This document shows positions 56,979 through 64,000 of a DNA stretch of 64,000 nucleotides, one piece after another (the first letter of the stretch is position 1; each line of letters opens with the position of its first letter). A model generated the notes under the pieces. That model was not told where the DNA came from. It did no database searches and was given only the letters and a program-made list of their open reading frames with translations. The translations under genes were made by a program, and so were the position numbers. Origin of the DNA: Marinomonas sp. IMCC 4694 (lineage in GTDB: Bacteria; Pseudomonadota; Gammaproteobacteria; Pseudomonadales; Marinomonadaceae); the NCBI RefSeq assembly GCF_008122525.1, contig NZ_VSRV01000001.1, forward strand, positions 2,604,001 to 2,668,000, written 5' to 3'.

Positions 56979-57073
56979 ATAAGGATGGTTTAGTTTAAGA
57001 AATTAACCTGAAAAAACGTTAATTTCTTAAACGTGTATGTATTAAAAATACAAGCAGATCGAGCGAGAATATT

Positions 57074-57970
57074 ATGCCAAACACGGCCAAACGCATCACC
57101 CCAGAATATGAAATAGTCCAAGATAACGAAACGATTCGCTACCTTGAACATGGCCACCCTAGCGACCTTGTTCGTTGGCATGCTCATGACGATTATGAGC
57201 TTCACTTTATTGTGGCCACCTCTGGAAAAGTTTTTGTCGGTGATTACATTGGTAACTACTCTGCGGGACAATTAATTCTTACGGGTCCAAGGCTGCCTCA
57301 CAACTGGATTTGTCAAAATGATCAACAAGTGGTTCAACTCAGAGACATGGTGATACGCTTTGATCATGAATCGTTCTCGAATGGCATGAAAATCATTCCA
57401 GAGCTTGCTGAAATCCTTCCTATGTTAGCCAGAGCAAAATCTGGCATTGAATTCTATGGTTTGGATCATGATTATCTCGTGAACATTTTTCAAAAAGTAC
57501 GCGACTCAACAGGCCTTTCTCGACTGATCATCTCCCTTCCTCTCCTCCAAAAACTGGCCCAGAGCCGCAGTTATCGCTTACTCTCAACAGTACAGATTGA
57601 TTTAAAATCCAACGAAACAATGCAGCGTAAAATCAACACTGTGGTGGATCACGTGTCGCAGAACTACAGCCAAGACATTACCCTTTCAAGCGTTGCAAGC
57701 TTAATTGGCATGTCAGACAGCCACTTTTCACGTTTTTTCAAAAAAGCCACCGGCAACCGTTTTATCGAGTTTGTTAATCGTGTGCGCATTAGCCGAGCTT
57801 GCAGTCTATTAACAGAAACAGATCAGCAAATTGCCACCATTTGTTTTCAAGTTGGGTTCAATAACGTGGCCAACTTCAACCGTCGCTTTCATGAACTTAA
57901 AGGCGTCACTCCAAGAGACTTTCGATCTCAGAGCAATATTCATATAGACGGCCGTGCTACCATGTCGTAA
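57074..57970 (+). CDS. mtlR: AraC family regulator of polyol genes (MtlR-like)
   Basis: 298 aa. The cupin-like N-terminal sensing domain (HGHPSDLVRWHAHDDYELHFI, VGDYIGNYSAGQLILTGPRLPHNW) is joined to an AraC DNA-binding domain (ITLSSVASLIGMSDSHFSRFFKKATG and IATICFQVGFNNVANFNRRFHELKGVTPRDFR). The position directly after mtlD, and the role of MtlR in Pseudomonas as an activator for mannitol, sorbitol and arabitol, suggest the same function. Confidence 0.87.
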   Translation: MPNTAKRITPEYEIVQDNETIRYLEHGHPSDLVRWHAHDDYELHFIVATSGKVFVGDYIGNYSAGQLILTGPRLPHNWICQNDQQVVQLRDMVIRFDHESFSNGMKIIPELAEILPMLARAKSGIEFYGLDHDYLVNIFQKVRDSTGLSRLIISLPLLQKLAQSRSYRLLSTVQIDLKSNETMQRKINTVVDHVSQNYSQDITLSSVASLIGMSDSHFSRFFKKATGNRFIEFVNRVRISRACSLLTETDQQIATICFQVGFNNVANFNRRFHELKGVTPRDFRSQSNIHIDGRATMS

Positions 57971-58011
57971 TGGTATTCTTAGACTGATAACACCCTTTAC
58001 CCTAATACAAA

Positions 58012-58047
58012 AAAACGCCACATCAGATTATTCAAGGGTGGCGTTTT
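58012..58047. terminator. Bidirectional terminator between mtlR and xylB
   Basis: AAAACGCCAC and GTGGCGTTTT pair perfectly around a 16-nt loop, with A-run and T-run on the outer sides. Confidence 0.87.
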
Positions 58048-58076
58048 CACGTTTATACGAACCCGTCTCTAACGTT

Positions 58077-59582
58077 TTACAACGCTAATAACAGAGAGAG
58101 CTTACTGTTTACACTTTTAGTGGCCTGATAAAGCGATTGATACAATGCGTACTTATCATGATAGTAAGCCTGAGTGCTGGATTCTGGTTCGTGAACCTCC
58201 AAAACGTCAGGCATAGAACAATGATCAGCAATCAAAAATTCCAACGATTTCCCTTGGCTTTGCTGTTCACCCAATAAGGCTAAACGTGCCGCCCCAAGCC
58301 CCGGACCTACATCGCCCCCATCTCGGTAAATAAGGCGTTTATTCAAGACATTGGCAATAATTTGACGCCACATTGCAGAACGCGCACCACCGCCAATTAA
58401 GGACAGCTCATCGACAGAACTGCCTGCACTGAGTAAGGCGTTCTGACAATCTAATAAAGAGAAGGCCACACCTTCTAAAATTGCCAATGTCATTGACCCA
58501 GTGCTGGTGCTATTAGACAGGCCAATAAATTGCCCATTCGCTAACGGATCGTTATGCGGGGTACGTTCTCCACTCAAATAAGGCAAAAACACCACACTTG
58601 TACGTTGTATTTCAAGGTCTTCCAATGCGTCTAACAACTCAGGTACAGACTTGTCCACCAACTTTGCAAACCAAGACAATGAGTTGGCCGCACTCAAAGT
58701 AACGCCCATTTGATGCCAACGATTGGGCAACGCATGACAAAACGCGTGCACGGTATTTTGTGGGTTAGCCTTGTGAGATTCACTGACCGTAAAATAGACC
58801 CCCGACGTGCCCAATGAAATAAAGCCCTGACCCGGGTTTGTCACTCCCATCCCTACAGCGCCGGCGGCGTTATCCCCTCCACCCGCTACCAGCAGCAACT
58901 GAGGTAAACCAAGTGCTTGCGCGGCTTCTTGTGATAACACACCGACCGGCTCACACCCTTCATACACTCGCGGCATATTGGCTTGCGTTAAACCGGTCGC
59001 AGCCAGCAGCACATCATCCCATTGACGAGTTTGAGGATTAAGCCACAAGGTTCCTGCGGCATCGGAACAATCCGTGGACATGCTCCCAGTCAATCGATAT
59101 GCAAGGTAATCTTTCGGCAACAAAACAAAAGCAAGTTGAGCAAAAATATCTGGCTCATTTTCTTGTACCCAGCGGATTTTAGGGGCGGTAAAGCCCGGCA
59201 TGGCAAGATTGCCCGATCGCGCTAGCAGTTCTGGGCATTCGGCCATCAAGGCATCACATTGCGCCTGACTGCGGCCGTCATTCCATAAAATACAAGGTCG
59301 TAACACTTCGCCCTGAGCGTCTAACAAGGTGGCACCGTGCATCTGTCCCGATAGCCCGAGTGCTTTTAATTTACTCAGATCTAAACGCTGCTGAAGTTGT
59401 TCAATGACGTCAATACAGGCTTGCCACCACGACAAGGGATCTTGTTCAGACCAAGTAGCATGGGGCGAATTCACCGTTAATGATGATGACTCCTGTGCAA
59501 CAACATTACCCTTGTCGTCAATAACGACACCCTTTAACCCAGAGGTTCCAAGATCAAGACCTAAATACATTTTTTTACTCAT
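58077..59582 (-). CDS. xylB: Xylulokinase
   Basis: 501 aa, FGGY family. It phosphorylates D-xylulose to xylulose-5-phosphate. YLGLDLGTSGLKGVVID at the N-terminus, GLSGQMHGATLLD, LWNDGRSQAQCD and the ADENTH-type GGGARSAMWRQI near residue 405 are conserved. Its placement beside the polyol transporter matches mtlY of Pseudomonas fluorescens, where arabitol gives xylulose. No fructokinase (mtlZ) is seen, so fructose must be phosphorylated elsewhere. Confidence 0.93.
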   Translation of the reverse strand: MSKKMYLGLDLGTSGLKGVVIDDKGNVVAQESSSLTVNSPHATWSEQDPLSWWQACIDVIEQLQQRLDLSKLKALGLSGQMHGATLLDAQGEVLRPCILWNDGRSQAQCDALMAECPELLARSGNLAMPGFTAPKIRWVQENEPDIFAQLAFVLLPKDYLAYRLTGSMSTDCSDAAGTLWLNPQTRQWDDVLLAATGLTQANMPRVYEGCEPVGVLSQEAAQALGLPQLLLVAGGGDNAAGAVGMGVTNPGQGFISLGTSGVYFTVSESHKANPQNTVHAFCHALPNRWHQMGVTLSAANSLSWFAKLVDKSVPELLDALEDLEIQRTSVVFLPYLSGERTPHNDPLANGQFIGLSNSTSTGSMTLAILEGVAFSLLDCQNALLSAGSSVDELSLIGGGARSAMWRQIIANVLNKRLIYRDGGDVGPGLGAARLALLGEQQSQGKSLEFLIADHCSMPDVLEVHEPESSTQAYYHDKYALYQSLYQATKSVNSKLSLLLAL

Positions 59583-59796
59583 TTAATTAGCGAACAGTCG
59601 TTTGTTTTATTTGTGTGTGTGTGTGGCATGCTAAGCACATTTTAAAACATCATGTTACATACTCGAAACATTAGACTTTCGAGTCAATACAATTCGGTTA
59701 ATTGACCTTTTTAGTACAATTAGAGAATAAAAACGGTTAGTTTATCAGCTAGACTTCTCAACAAATTCACACTCGATCTACTGAATGGAAACGGTT

Positions 59797-60735
59797 ATGA
59801 CCAGGCTACAAGACATTATCAATACAACACAGCAAAACCAAGACAGTGTGGCAAAACAACCTCACCTGGGGCTGCTGCGTATCGCAGGACCTGACACGAA
59901 AAAGTTCCTTCAAGGTCAGCTCACCTGTGATCTCAACAAATTGTCCCAGAAAGCGAGTTTGTATGGGGCTATTTGCAACATAAAAGGCCGCATTATCAGC
60001 AGTTTTTTTCTCGTCCAGCACAATGACGATGTACTTATGCTGCTGTCAAACGATCTGCTCGACAAAACCTTAACGCATTTAAAAAAGTACGCGGTGTTTT
60101 TTAAAACACAACTCACCGACGCCAGCAATGACTTTACCGTATACAACAAGATTATCGCGGCGGCTCCATCATTGGCGATAGAAACCGCCACCGTGTCTGA
60201 AACGCTGCTTACACGCATTGAGGCAGCCACGCTTACCGTAGTGGTATGCCAACAGCCATTCACTATGCAGTGGCTTATTGTTGATAAAGACAGTGATGAC
60301 ATAGCGGAACAAAATTCTCAGTTGGCGGCGCTGTCCATTCTTTCAGCTCGTCCTGTGATCCATGCAGAACAAAGCGAAGCCATACTGCCACAATGGCTAA
60401 ATATGCAAAGTACAGGGGGAATTAGCTTCACTAAAGGGTGTTATACGGGGCAGGAAATTGTTGCGCGTCTGCACTACAAGGGTAAATCGAAAAAACAGCT
60501 TGTGTTAGCCAGCTGGCAAGGTGCACTAGACTGTAGCAAAAACATAGTCGATCATGAAGACAACAGCATTGGGCAAGTCTTCGCTACCAGTCACCTAGGC
60601 GATCGCTATTTTGCCCAGATACTCCTTAATGCTGACCCGAGTGACACAGGCAAGGTATTTCTTGATAATCAAGCCATCACTTTGCTGGAGCTGCCTTATT
60701 TATTGAATACTAAAACCACCAGCACAATCGCGTGA
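59797..60735 (+). CDS. ygfZ: tRNA-modifying/iron-sulfur maintenance protein YgfZ
   Basis: About 312 aa, a folate-binding protein of the GcvT-like fold. It supports iron-sulfur enzymes such as MiaB. GLLRIAGPDTKKFLQGQLTCDL lies near the N-terminus, and the hallmark KGCYTGQEIVARLHYKGK with the conserved Cys is near residue 215. The Met at 59797 has GGAAA upstream; an earlier ATG at 59785 is possible. It converges on ung with only 6 bp between them. Confidence 0.93.
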   Translation: MTRLQDIINTTQQNQDSVAKQPHLGLLRIAGPDTKKFLQGQLTCDLNKLSQKASLYGAICNIKGRIISSFFLVQHNDDVLMLLSNDLLDKTLTHLKKYAVFFKTQLTDASNDFTVYNKIIAAAPSLAIETATVSETLLTRIEAATLTVVVCQQPFTMQWLIVDKDSDDIAEQNSQLAALSILSARPVIHAEQSEAILPQWLNMQSTGGISFTKGCYTGQEIVARLHYKGKSKKQLVLASWQGALDCSKNIVDHEDNSIGQVFATSHLGDRYFAQILLNADPSDTGKVFLDNQAITLLELPYLLNTKTTSTIA

Positions 60736-60741
60736 CACAAC

Positions 60742-61479
60742 TCAAAAAGACAGCGTTATCTGCTCGTTTTGAAGCATAGCTTGAGTGCTAGAAGTCTTGG
60801 CGCCGGTTTCTACGGCCGCTAAGGCCCACTGAACTGGCGATTTATCAACGGACTTCAAATAGTCATTCGCTTTTGAGAAATGCCGACAGCCAAAAAAGCC
60901 ACGATACGCCGACAAAGGCGACGGATGTACGGTCTCTAAAACGCACTGCTTAGCTCGATCAATGTGACGGCCTTTTTTCTGAGCATAGGCGCCCCACAAC
61001 ATAAACACCACACCTTGATGTTCACGATTAATCACCTCGATAATAGTATCAGTAAACCGCTCCCAGCCTTTATTTTGATGTGAACCCGCGTGATGCGCTT
61101 CGACTGTTAATACGCTGTTTAACAACAACACACCCTGCTCAGCCCATGACATTAAATAACCATGCTGGGCGGGAGCAATACCTAAGTCGGATTCTAACTC
61201 TTTATACATATTTACCAAAGAAGGTGGCACTTTCACGCCGTACGCCACCGAAAAAGACAAACCGTGCGCTTGCCCTGCACCATGATAAGGATCCTGACCC
61301 AATATCACGACTTTCACCTGTGAAAATCGTGTGGCTTCAAGAGCCGCGAAGTAATGTGACTTATCAGGATAGAGAGTTTTATTGCATTCTTCCGTTCGTA
61401 AAAATGCGTCTAAACTAAGCATATACTCTTTTTTAAGCTCTTGAGCTAGGTGTTCACTCCAGTCCTCGGGAATGTCCAT
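60742..61479 (-). CDS. ung: Uracil-DNA glycosylase
   Basis: 245 aa, family 1. It removes uracil from DNA. The water-activating loop GQDPYHGAGQAHGLSFSV (about residue 60-75), VLLLNSVLTVEAHHAGSH, and the HPSPLSAYRGFFGCRHF minor-groove loop are all present. GAGGAAAGCG precedes the ATG. Confidence 0.97.
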   Translation of the reverse strand: MDIPEDWSEHLAQELKKEYMLSLDAFLRTEECNKTLYPDKSHYFAALEATRFSQVKVVILGQDPYHGAGQAHGLSFSVAYGVKVPPSLVNMYKELESDLGIAPAQHGYLMSWAEQGVLLLNSVLTVEAHHAGSHQNKGWERFTDTIIEVINREHQGVVFMLWGAYAQKKGRHIDRAKQCVLETVHPSPLSAYRGFFGCRHFSKANDYLKSVDKSPVQWALAAVETGAKTSSTQAMLQNEQITLSF

Positions 61480-61495
61480 CGCTTTCCTCTTTTAT

Positions 61496-62056
61496 CTATG
61501 AATAGAAAGGGTTTAATGAAGGTGTTTCTTTAAATTGAAAATACCCTTGTAACGATTCGGTATCGCTCGGTGTCATCAAGTGCTTTAACAGTAGCCACAC
61601 CATTTCTCTAAGGCCGTAGGCTTTTTTATAAACCTCAATAACCTGAAAAGACTCATCATCAGGCAAACTCGGGCAGTAGGCGTTCACCAGAAGGGCCGTT
61701 TGTGCTGTCGTTAAATTATGCGATTTTGCCACGACAGCAAGATCAAACAAAGGATCACCCACTCCGGAGTATTCCCAATCAATAAACCATAAGCCATGAT
61801 GATTCATCAGCGTATTCATGGGGTTTATATCGTTATGACACAGCACTAAAGGCAATAGCAACGGCGGTGGAGTAAGCGTTTTATAAAGCCGTTGCAGATA
61901 CGCGTATTCGCACACTAAAATATTCTGCTCAGCAACCAGGTCACCAATCTCGCTCAAATAATGGTTAATGATGGCAAACACACAATACGAGTGCTGTCCC
62001 TTTGGCAAACGATGCGCTTTTGCAATCACCGCAGCTAACCTAGGTAGATACTCTGT
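61496..62056 (-). pseudogene. C-terminal part of a choline-kinase-like phosphotransferase, split by an IS110 element
   Basis: This piece encodes about 187 residues. It includes the phosphotransferase catalytic loop LCHNDINPMNTLM (Asp and Asn of the Brenner motif) and WFIDWEYSGVGDPLFDLA (metal Asp). In frame it continues upstream as TEYLPRLAAVIAKAHRLP, then reaches the IS stop codon TAA. The N-terminal half is at 63318-63620. A GTG at 62029 could start a short product, but this would lack the ATP-binding lobe. Confidence 0.82.
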
Positions 62057-63055
62057 TTAAGCGCAAGCTTTTTTATGTTCCTCACTGAATAATTTTGATG
62101 AATCAAAAGGCGTGTTTGATTTAAAACACGCCCAGACTCCAGTCAGCATTTTGCGCATTACGGCACACATAGCTTGGATCTTTTTCTTACCTCGCGCGAT
62201 TAACGCTTGGTAAAACGCCTTTGCGTTTGGGTCATGACGAACAGCTGACATCGCTGGCATAAATAGCGCACAGCGTAGATAAGTGTTACCCGCTTTACTC
62301 AGCCTGCCTGGACGGTTGAGGCTGCTACCAGATTGGTTAAGCCGTACATCTAAACCAGCGTATCGACTCACCTGATTGGCCTTAAGTGTTTCTGGTAAAA
62401 TAATCAGCTCTCCTAGCATGGCAATAGCCGAGACTTCTCCAATGCCCTTAGCCGCTAGAATATTATTAAATTGCTGCACTATTTCAGCATCGCTTTTAAT
62501 CATTTCTAGAGCAGCCGTACGCAAACGCTGAATACGATTTTCTAAAGATGCAATACCCTCTTGCTCATCAAGAATAACTACGCAAGACGTTCCTTCATAA
62601 GATGTCATGGCATGTAAGCGGTTTTTTGCTTTAGTACAGTCACCTGTTAAACGATTGATTTGTCTTGATATATCTCGTAATTTTAGTTTGTCTTTATGAG
62701 GAGGTGTCCACTTTTCAGGTGTCATGCGTTGTGCATATTCCGCCAGCAAGGCAGCGTCAATACTATCTGTTTTACTGTGCGCTAACTTCATCTGAGCAAA
62801 GTGATTAAAGCTCTTGGGATTAATCACACTAATAGATATTTTGGCATCATGAAGGGCAACGGCTAAATCTAAATAATAGATCCCTGTGGCCTCCATTACG
62901 ATCAATTTCGGATGATGCTTTTGTAAGAATTCGATCAGTGTTGCTCTACCGCCAGGTGTTTGTTGAAACGTTTTTACGGAACTATTTTTATCATTCTGAC
63001 GTACGACAAGATCAACGGTTTTTGCCGCGATATCAATACCTACAAATGTACTCAT
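62057..63055 (-). CDS. IS110 family transposase
   Basis: 332 aa. The DEDD (RuvC-like) catalytic domain is at the N-terminus (STFVGIDIAAKTVDLVVRQ, KLIVMEATGIYYLDLAVAL, KTDSIDAALLAEYAQRM), and the C-terminal Tnp domain has AKGIGEVSAIAMLGEL and the conserved Ser region LNRPGRLSKAGNTYLRCALFMPAMSAVR. The start at 63055 (MSTFVGID) is preferred over an upstream ATG with a non-family leader. IS110 transposases act as RNA-guided recombinases with a bridge RNA. Confidence 0.95.
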   Translation of the reverse strand: MSTFVGIDIAAKTVDLVVRQNDKNSSVKTFQQTPGGRATLIEFLQKHHPKLIVMEATGIYYLDLAVALHDAKISISVINPKSFNHFAQMKLAHSKTDSIDAALLAEYAQRMTPEKWTPPHKDKLKLRDISRQINRLTGDCTKAKNRLHAMTSYEGTSCVVILDEQEGIASLENRIQRLRTAALEMIKSDAEIVQQFNNILAAKGIGEVSAIAMLGELIILPETLKANQVSRYAGLDVRLNQSGSSLNRPGRLSKAGNTYLRCALFMPAMSAVRHDPNAKAFYQALIARGKKKIQAMCAVMRKMLTGVWACFKSNTPFDSSKLFSEEHKKACA

Positions 63056-63317
63056 GGTTTGCGTACTCGTTAATTTAGTTAGATAATAATTACCGGTCCC
63101 TGACCTCGTACTTTTTACCACTCAACCTTGTAATACGAAGTCACCTTTGGGTGCTTCTTGATACTCTTCGAGATGAGTAAATGAGGCGGGGGCCACTCTA
63201 CAAACGAGGTCAGTAAACTGCCTCAAGGTCGGCACGGCCTCCCGATAATAACTAAAGAATACACCTCAATAGCCATTAAGATCATCATACAAGGTCGGCA
63301 TCACAATGACACACTCC
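62058..63317 (-). mobile_element. IS110-family insertion sequence, about 1.26 kb
   Basis: The boundaries are estimated from where the interrupted phosphotransferase reading stops: just past the Trp codon at 63318 on one side and at the ACA codon near 62056 on the other. No terminal inverted repeats and no target duplication are seen, both usual for IS110. The long spacer lies upstream of the transposase and almost none downstream, the layout of the IS110 (not IS1111) group. Exact ends are uncertain by several bases. Confidence 0.82.
63110..63310 (-). ncRNA. Candidate bridge RNA region of the IS110 element
   Basis: About 260 bp between the element's left end and the transposase start has no gene. 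It contains hairpin-forming pairs such as GAAGTCACC/GGTGCTTC (63137-63157) and CAGT-AA-ACTG (63211-63220). An 11-bp block CAAGGTCGGCA occurs twice (63224 and 63290). IS621-type elements encode the bridge RNA in exactly this left-end segment. The RNA ends are guesses. Confidence 0.5.
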
Positions 63318-63620
63318 CCAATCAAGCGAAGGCTGCGGTACAAATTCCGCTGCAAAAGCCCCTTTTTCATCTTTCCAAAGAATATTGGGTGAAATGCTCG
63401 CTTTCGCCGCAGCTTCTATTACTCGCATTTCATGCGCTCTGTTTATACCAAAAGCCTCTTCATTTAAGGCTGGTATTCTTAATACACAATGAGGTACTTG
63501 ATTAACATAGATCAAATACACGGCATTTGAAAAGCCGCCACTTATTTGACGGGTTTTAATCAGCGACAGCTCAGGCAAAATTCCTGCCATTTTTACAAAA
63601 TATTCAGATAGCACCATCAT
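63318..63620 (-). pseudogene. N-terminal part of the same phosphotransferase
   Basis: It encodes about 100 residues from MMVLSEYF. QISGGFSNAVYLIYV is the glycine-rich ATP loop, CVLRIP the ATP-binding Lys/Arg strand region, and AFAAEFVPQPSLDW the hinge. After Trp it enters IS sequence and stops at 63285. With the 61496-62056 piece it rebuilds a protein of about 290 residues. It is divergent from hexR. The start is chosen from homology-like reasoning only. Confidence 0.78.
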
Positions 63621-63699
63621 TTTATTGCCAGAATAGTAAGCGGCTGTCAGAATGAACAGCTTAACCATCCGAGTCAATAGCCAACGTTGAAGCAGATCA

Positions 63700-64000
63700 A
63701 TGAATAAACACGAAGACATTATTCGTAAGATACAAGAACGACTGAGCACATTAAGCAAATCCGAACGAAAAGTAGCGGAAGCCATTCTTGCCGACCCTAA
63801 AACAACCATTCACTCCAGTATCGCCAAACTGGCGGCCAGAGCGGAAGTGAGCGAGCCAACAGTGAATCGCTTTTGCCGCAGCCTTATTGGCAGCGGTTTT
63901 CCCGATTTCAAAGTGTCGCTTGCACAAAGCCTCGCAACTGGAACGCCCTACGTTAATTTAAACGTAGAACCAGACGACGCACCGGGTGCTGTCACCGCAA
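63700..64000 (+). CDS. hexR: RpiR family regulator HexR (truncated by the window end)
   Basis: The first 100 codons are visible and the gene runs past the window. The N-terminal HTH is clear: IIRKIQERLSTLSKSERKVAEAILADP, then AKLAARAEVSEPTVNRFCRSL and GFPDFKVSLAQSLATGTPYVN, characteristic of HexR. HexR binds KDPG and represses glucose and Entner-Doudoroff genes (zwf, edd, gapA), which usually lie next to it. The C-terminal SIS domain lies outside the window. Confidence 0.9.
   Translation, partial: MNKHEDIIRKIQERLSTLSKSERKVAEAILADPKTTIHSSIAKLAARAEVSEPTVNRFCRSLIGSGFPDFKVSLAQSLATGTPYVNLNVEPDDAPGAVTA

Noticed and set aside
59600..59640. Short GT dinucleotide run upstream of ygfZ as a repeat element
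   Set aside because: Only about six GT units; too short to be meaningful. The 59583-59784 spacer otherwise shows nothing distinct.

Overview
The window comes from a marine gammaproteobacterium, most likely Marinomonas or a close Oceanospirillales relative. This is inferred from the gene set and gene order (zapA-6S RNA-fau, nadB facing rpoE-rseABC-mucD, ygiF-glnE, Pseudomonas-type aot/ArgR/gdhB arginine genes, a Pseudomonas-like mannitol operon). No database search was possible.

1-7.6 kb is the attI end of a chromosomal (sedentary) integron. An integron integrase (6661-7623, +) is divergent from a cassette array on the minus strand that runs off the left edge. I resolve eight complete cassettes bounded by eight attC sites and one attI-like core. 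Two of these cassettes are identical 704-bp copies, two carry two genes each, and several encode exported or lipid-anchored proteins. The integrase promoter overlaps a near-perfect LexA box, so cassette recombination is predicted to be SOS-controlled.

7.6-24.4 kb is core housekeeping: hisC, lysS, prfB with its +1 frameshift site, zapA, 6S RNA, fau, two tandem TraF-like outer-membrane genes, a complete KDO operon (kdsD-kdsA-kdsC-kdsB), znuA with a long Gly-His-Glu repeat, an AstE/AotO-like hydrolase, a NUDIX gene overlapping a DUF2927-like gene, and hemE.

24.4-37.4 kb centres on nitrogen and arginine. It holds a P-II protein, an arginine/ornithine-type ABC transporter (aotP-J-Q-M) led by an AraC/DJ-1-type ArgR-like regulator, and divergent from these gdhB (NAD-glutamate dehydrogenase) and aruC/astC. 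Uptake, regulation and catabolism sit together as in the Pseudomonas ArgR regulon. An SbmA-like peptide transporter and a small YjfB-like protein follow.

37.5-51 kb carries glnE with a CYTH/CHAD triphosphatase, argE-argA, an 8-bp tandem repeat tract, the envelope stress operon rpoE-rseA-rseB-rseC-mucD read on the minus strand, nadB, and the sdhE-ygfX pair.

51-59.6 kb is a polyol locus: ABC transporter smoE/F/G/K (mtlEFGK), mannitol dehydrogenase, an AraC regulator, and xylulokinase on the opposite strand. Imported polyols would be oxidised to fructose or xylulose, and xylulose would then be phosphorylated.

59.6-64 kb holds ygfZ, ung, a choline-kinase-like phosphotransferase gene split by an IS110-family element whose long leader could encode a bridge RNA, and the start of hexR, which runs off the right edge.
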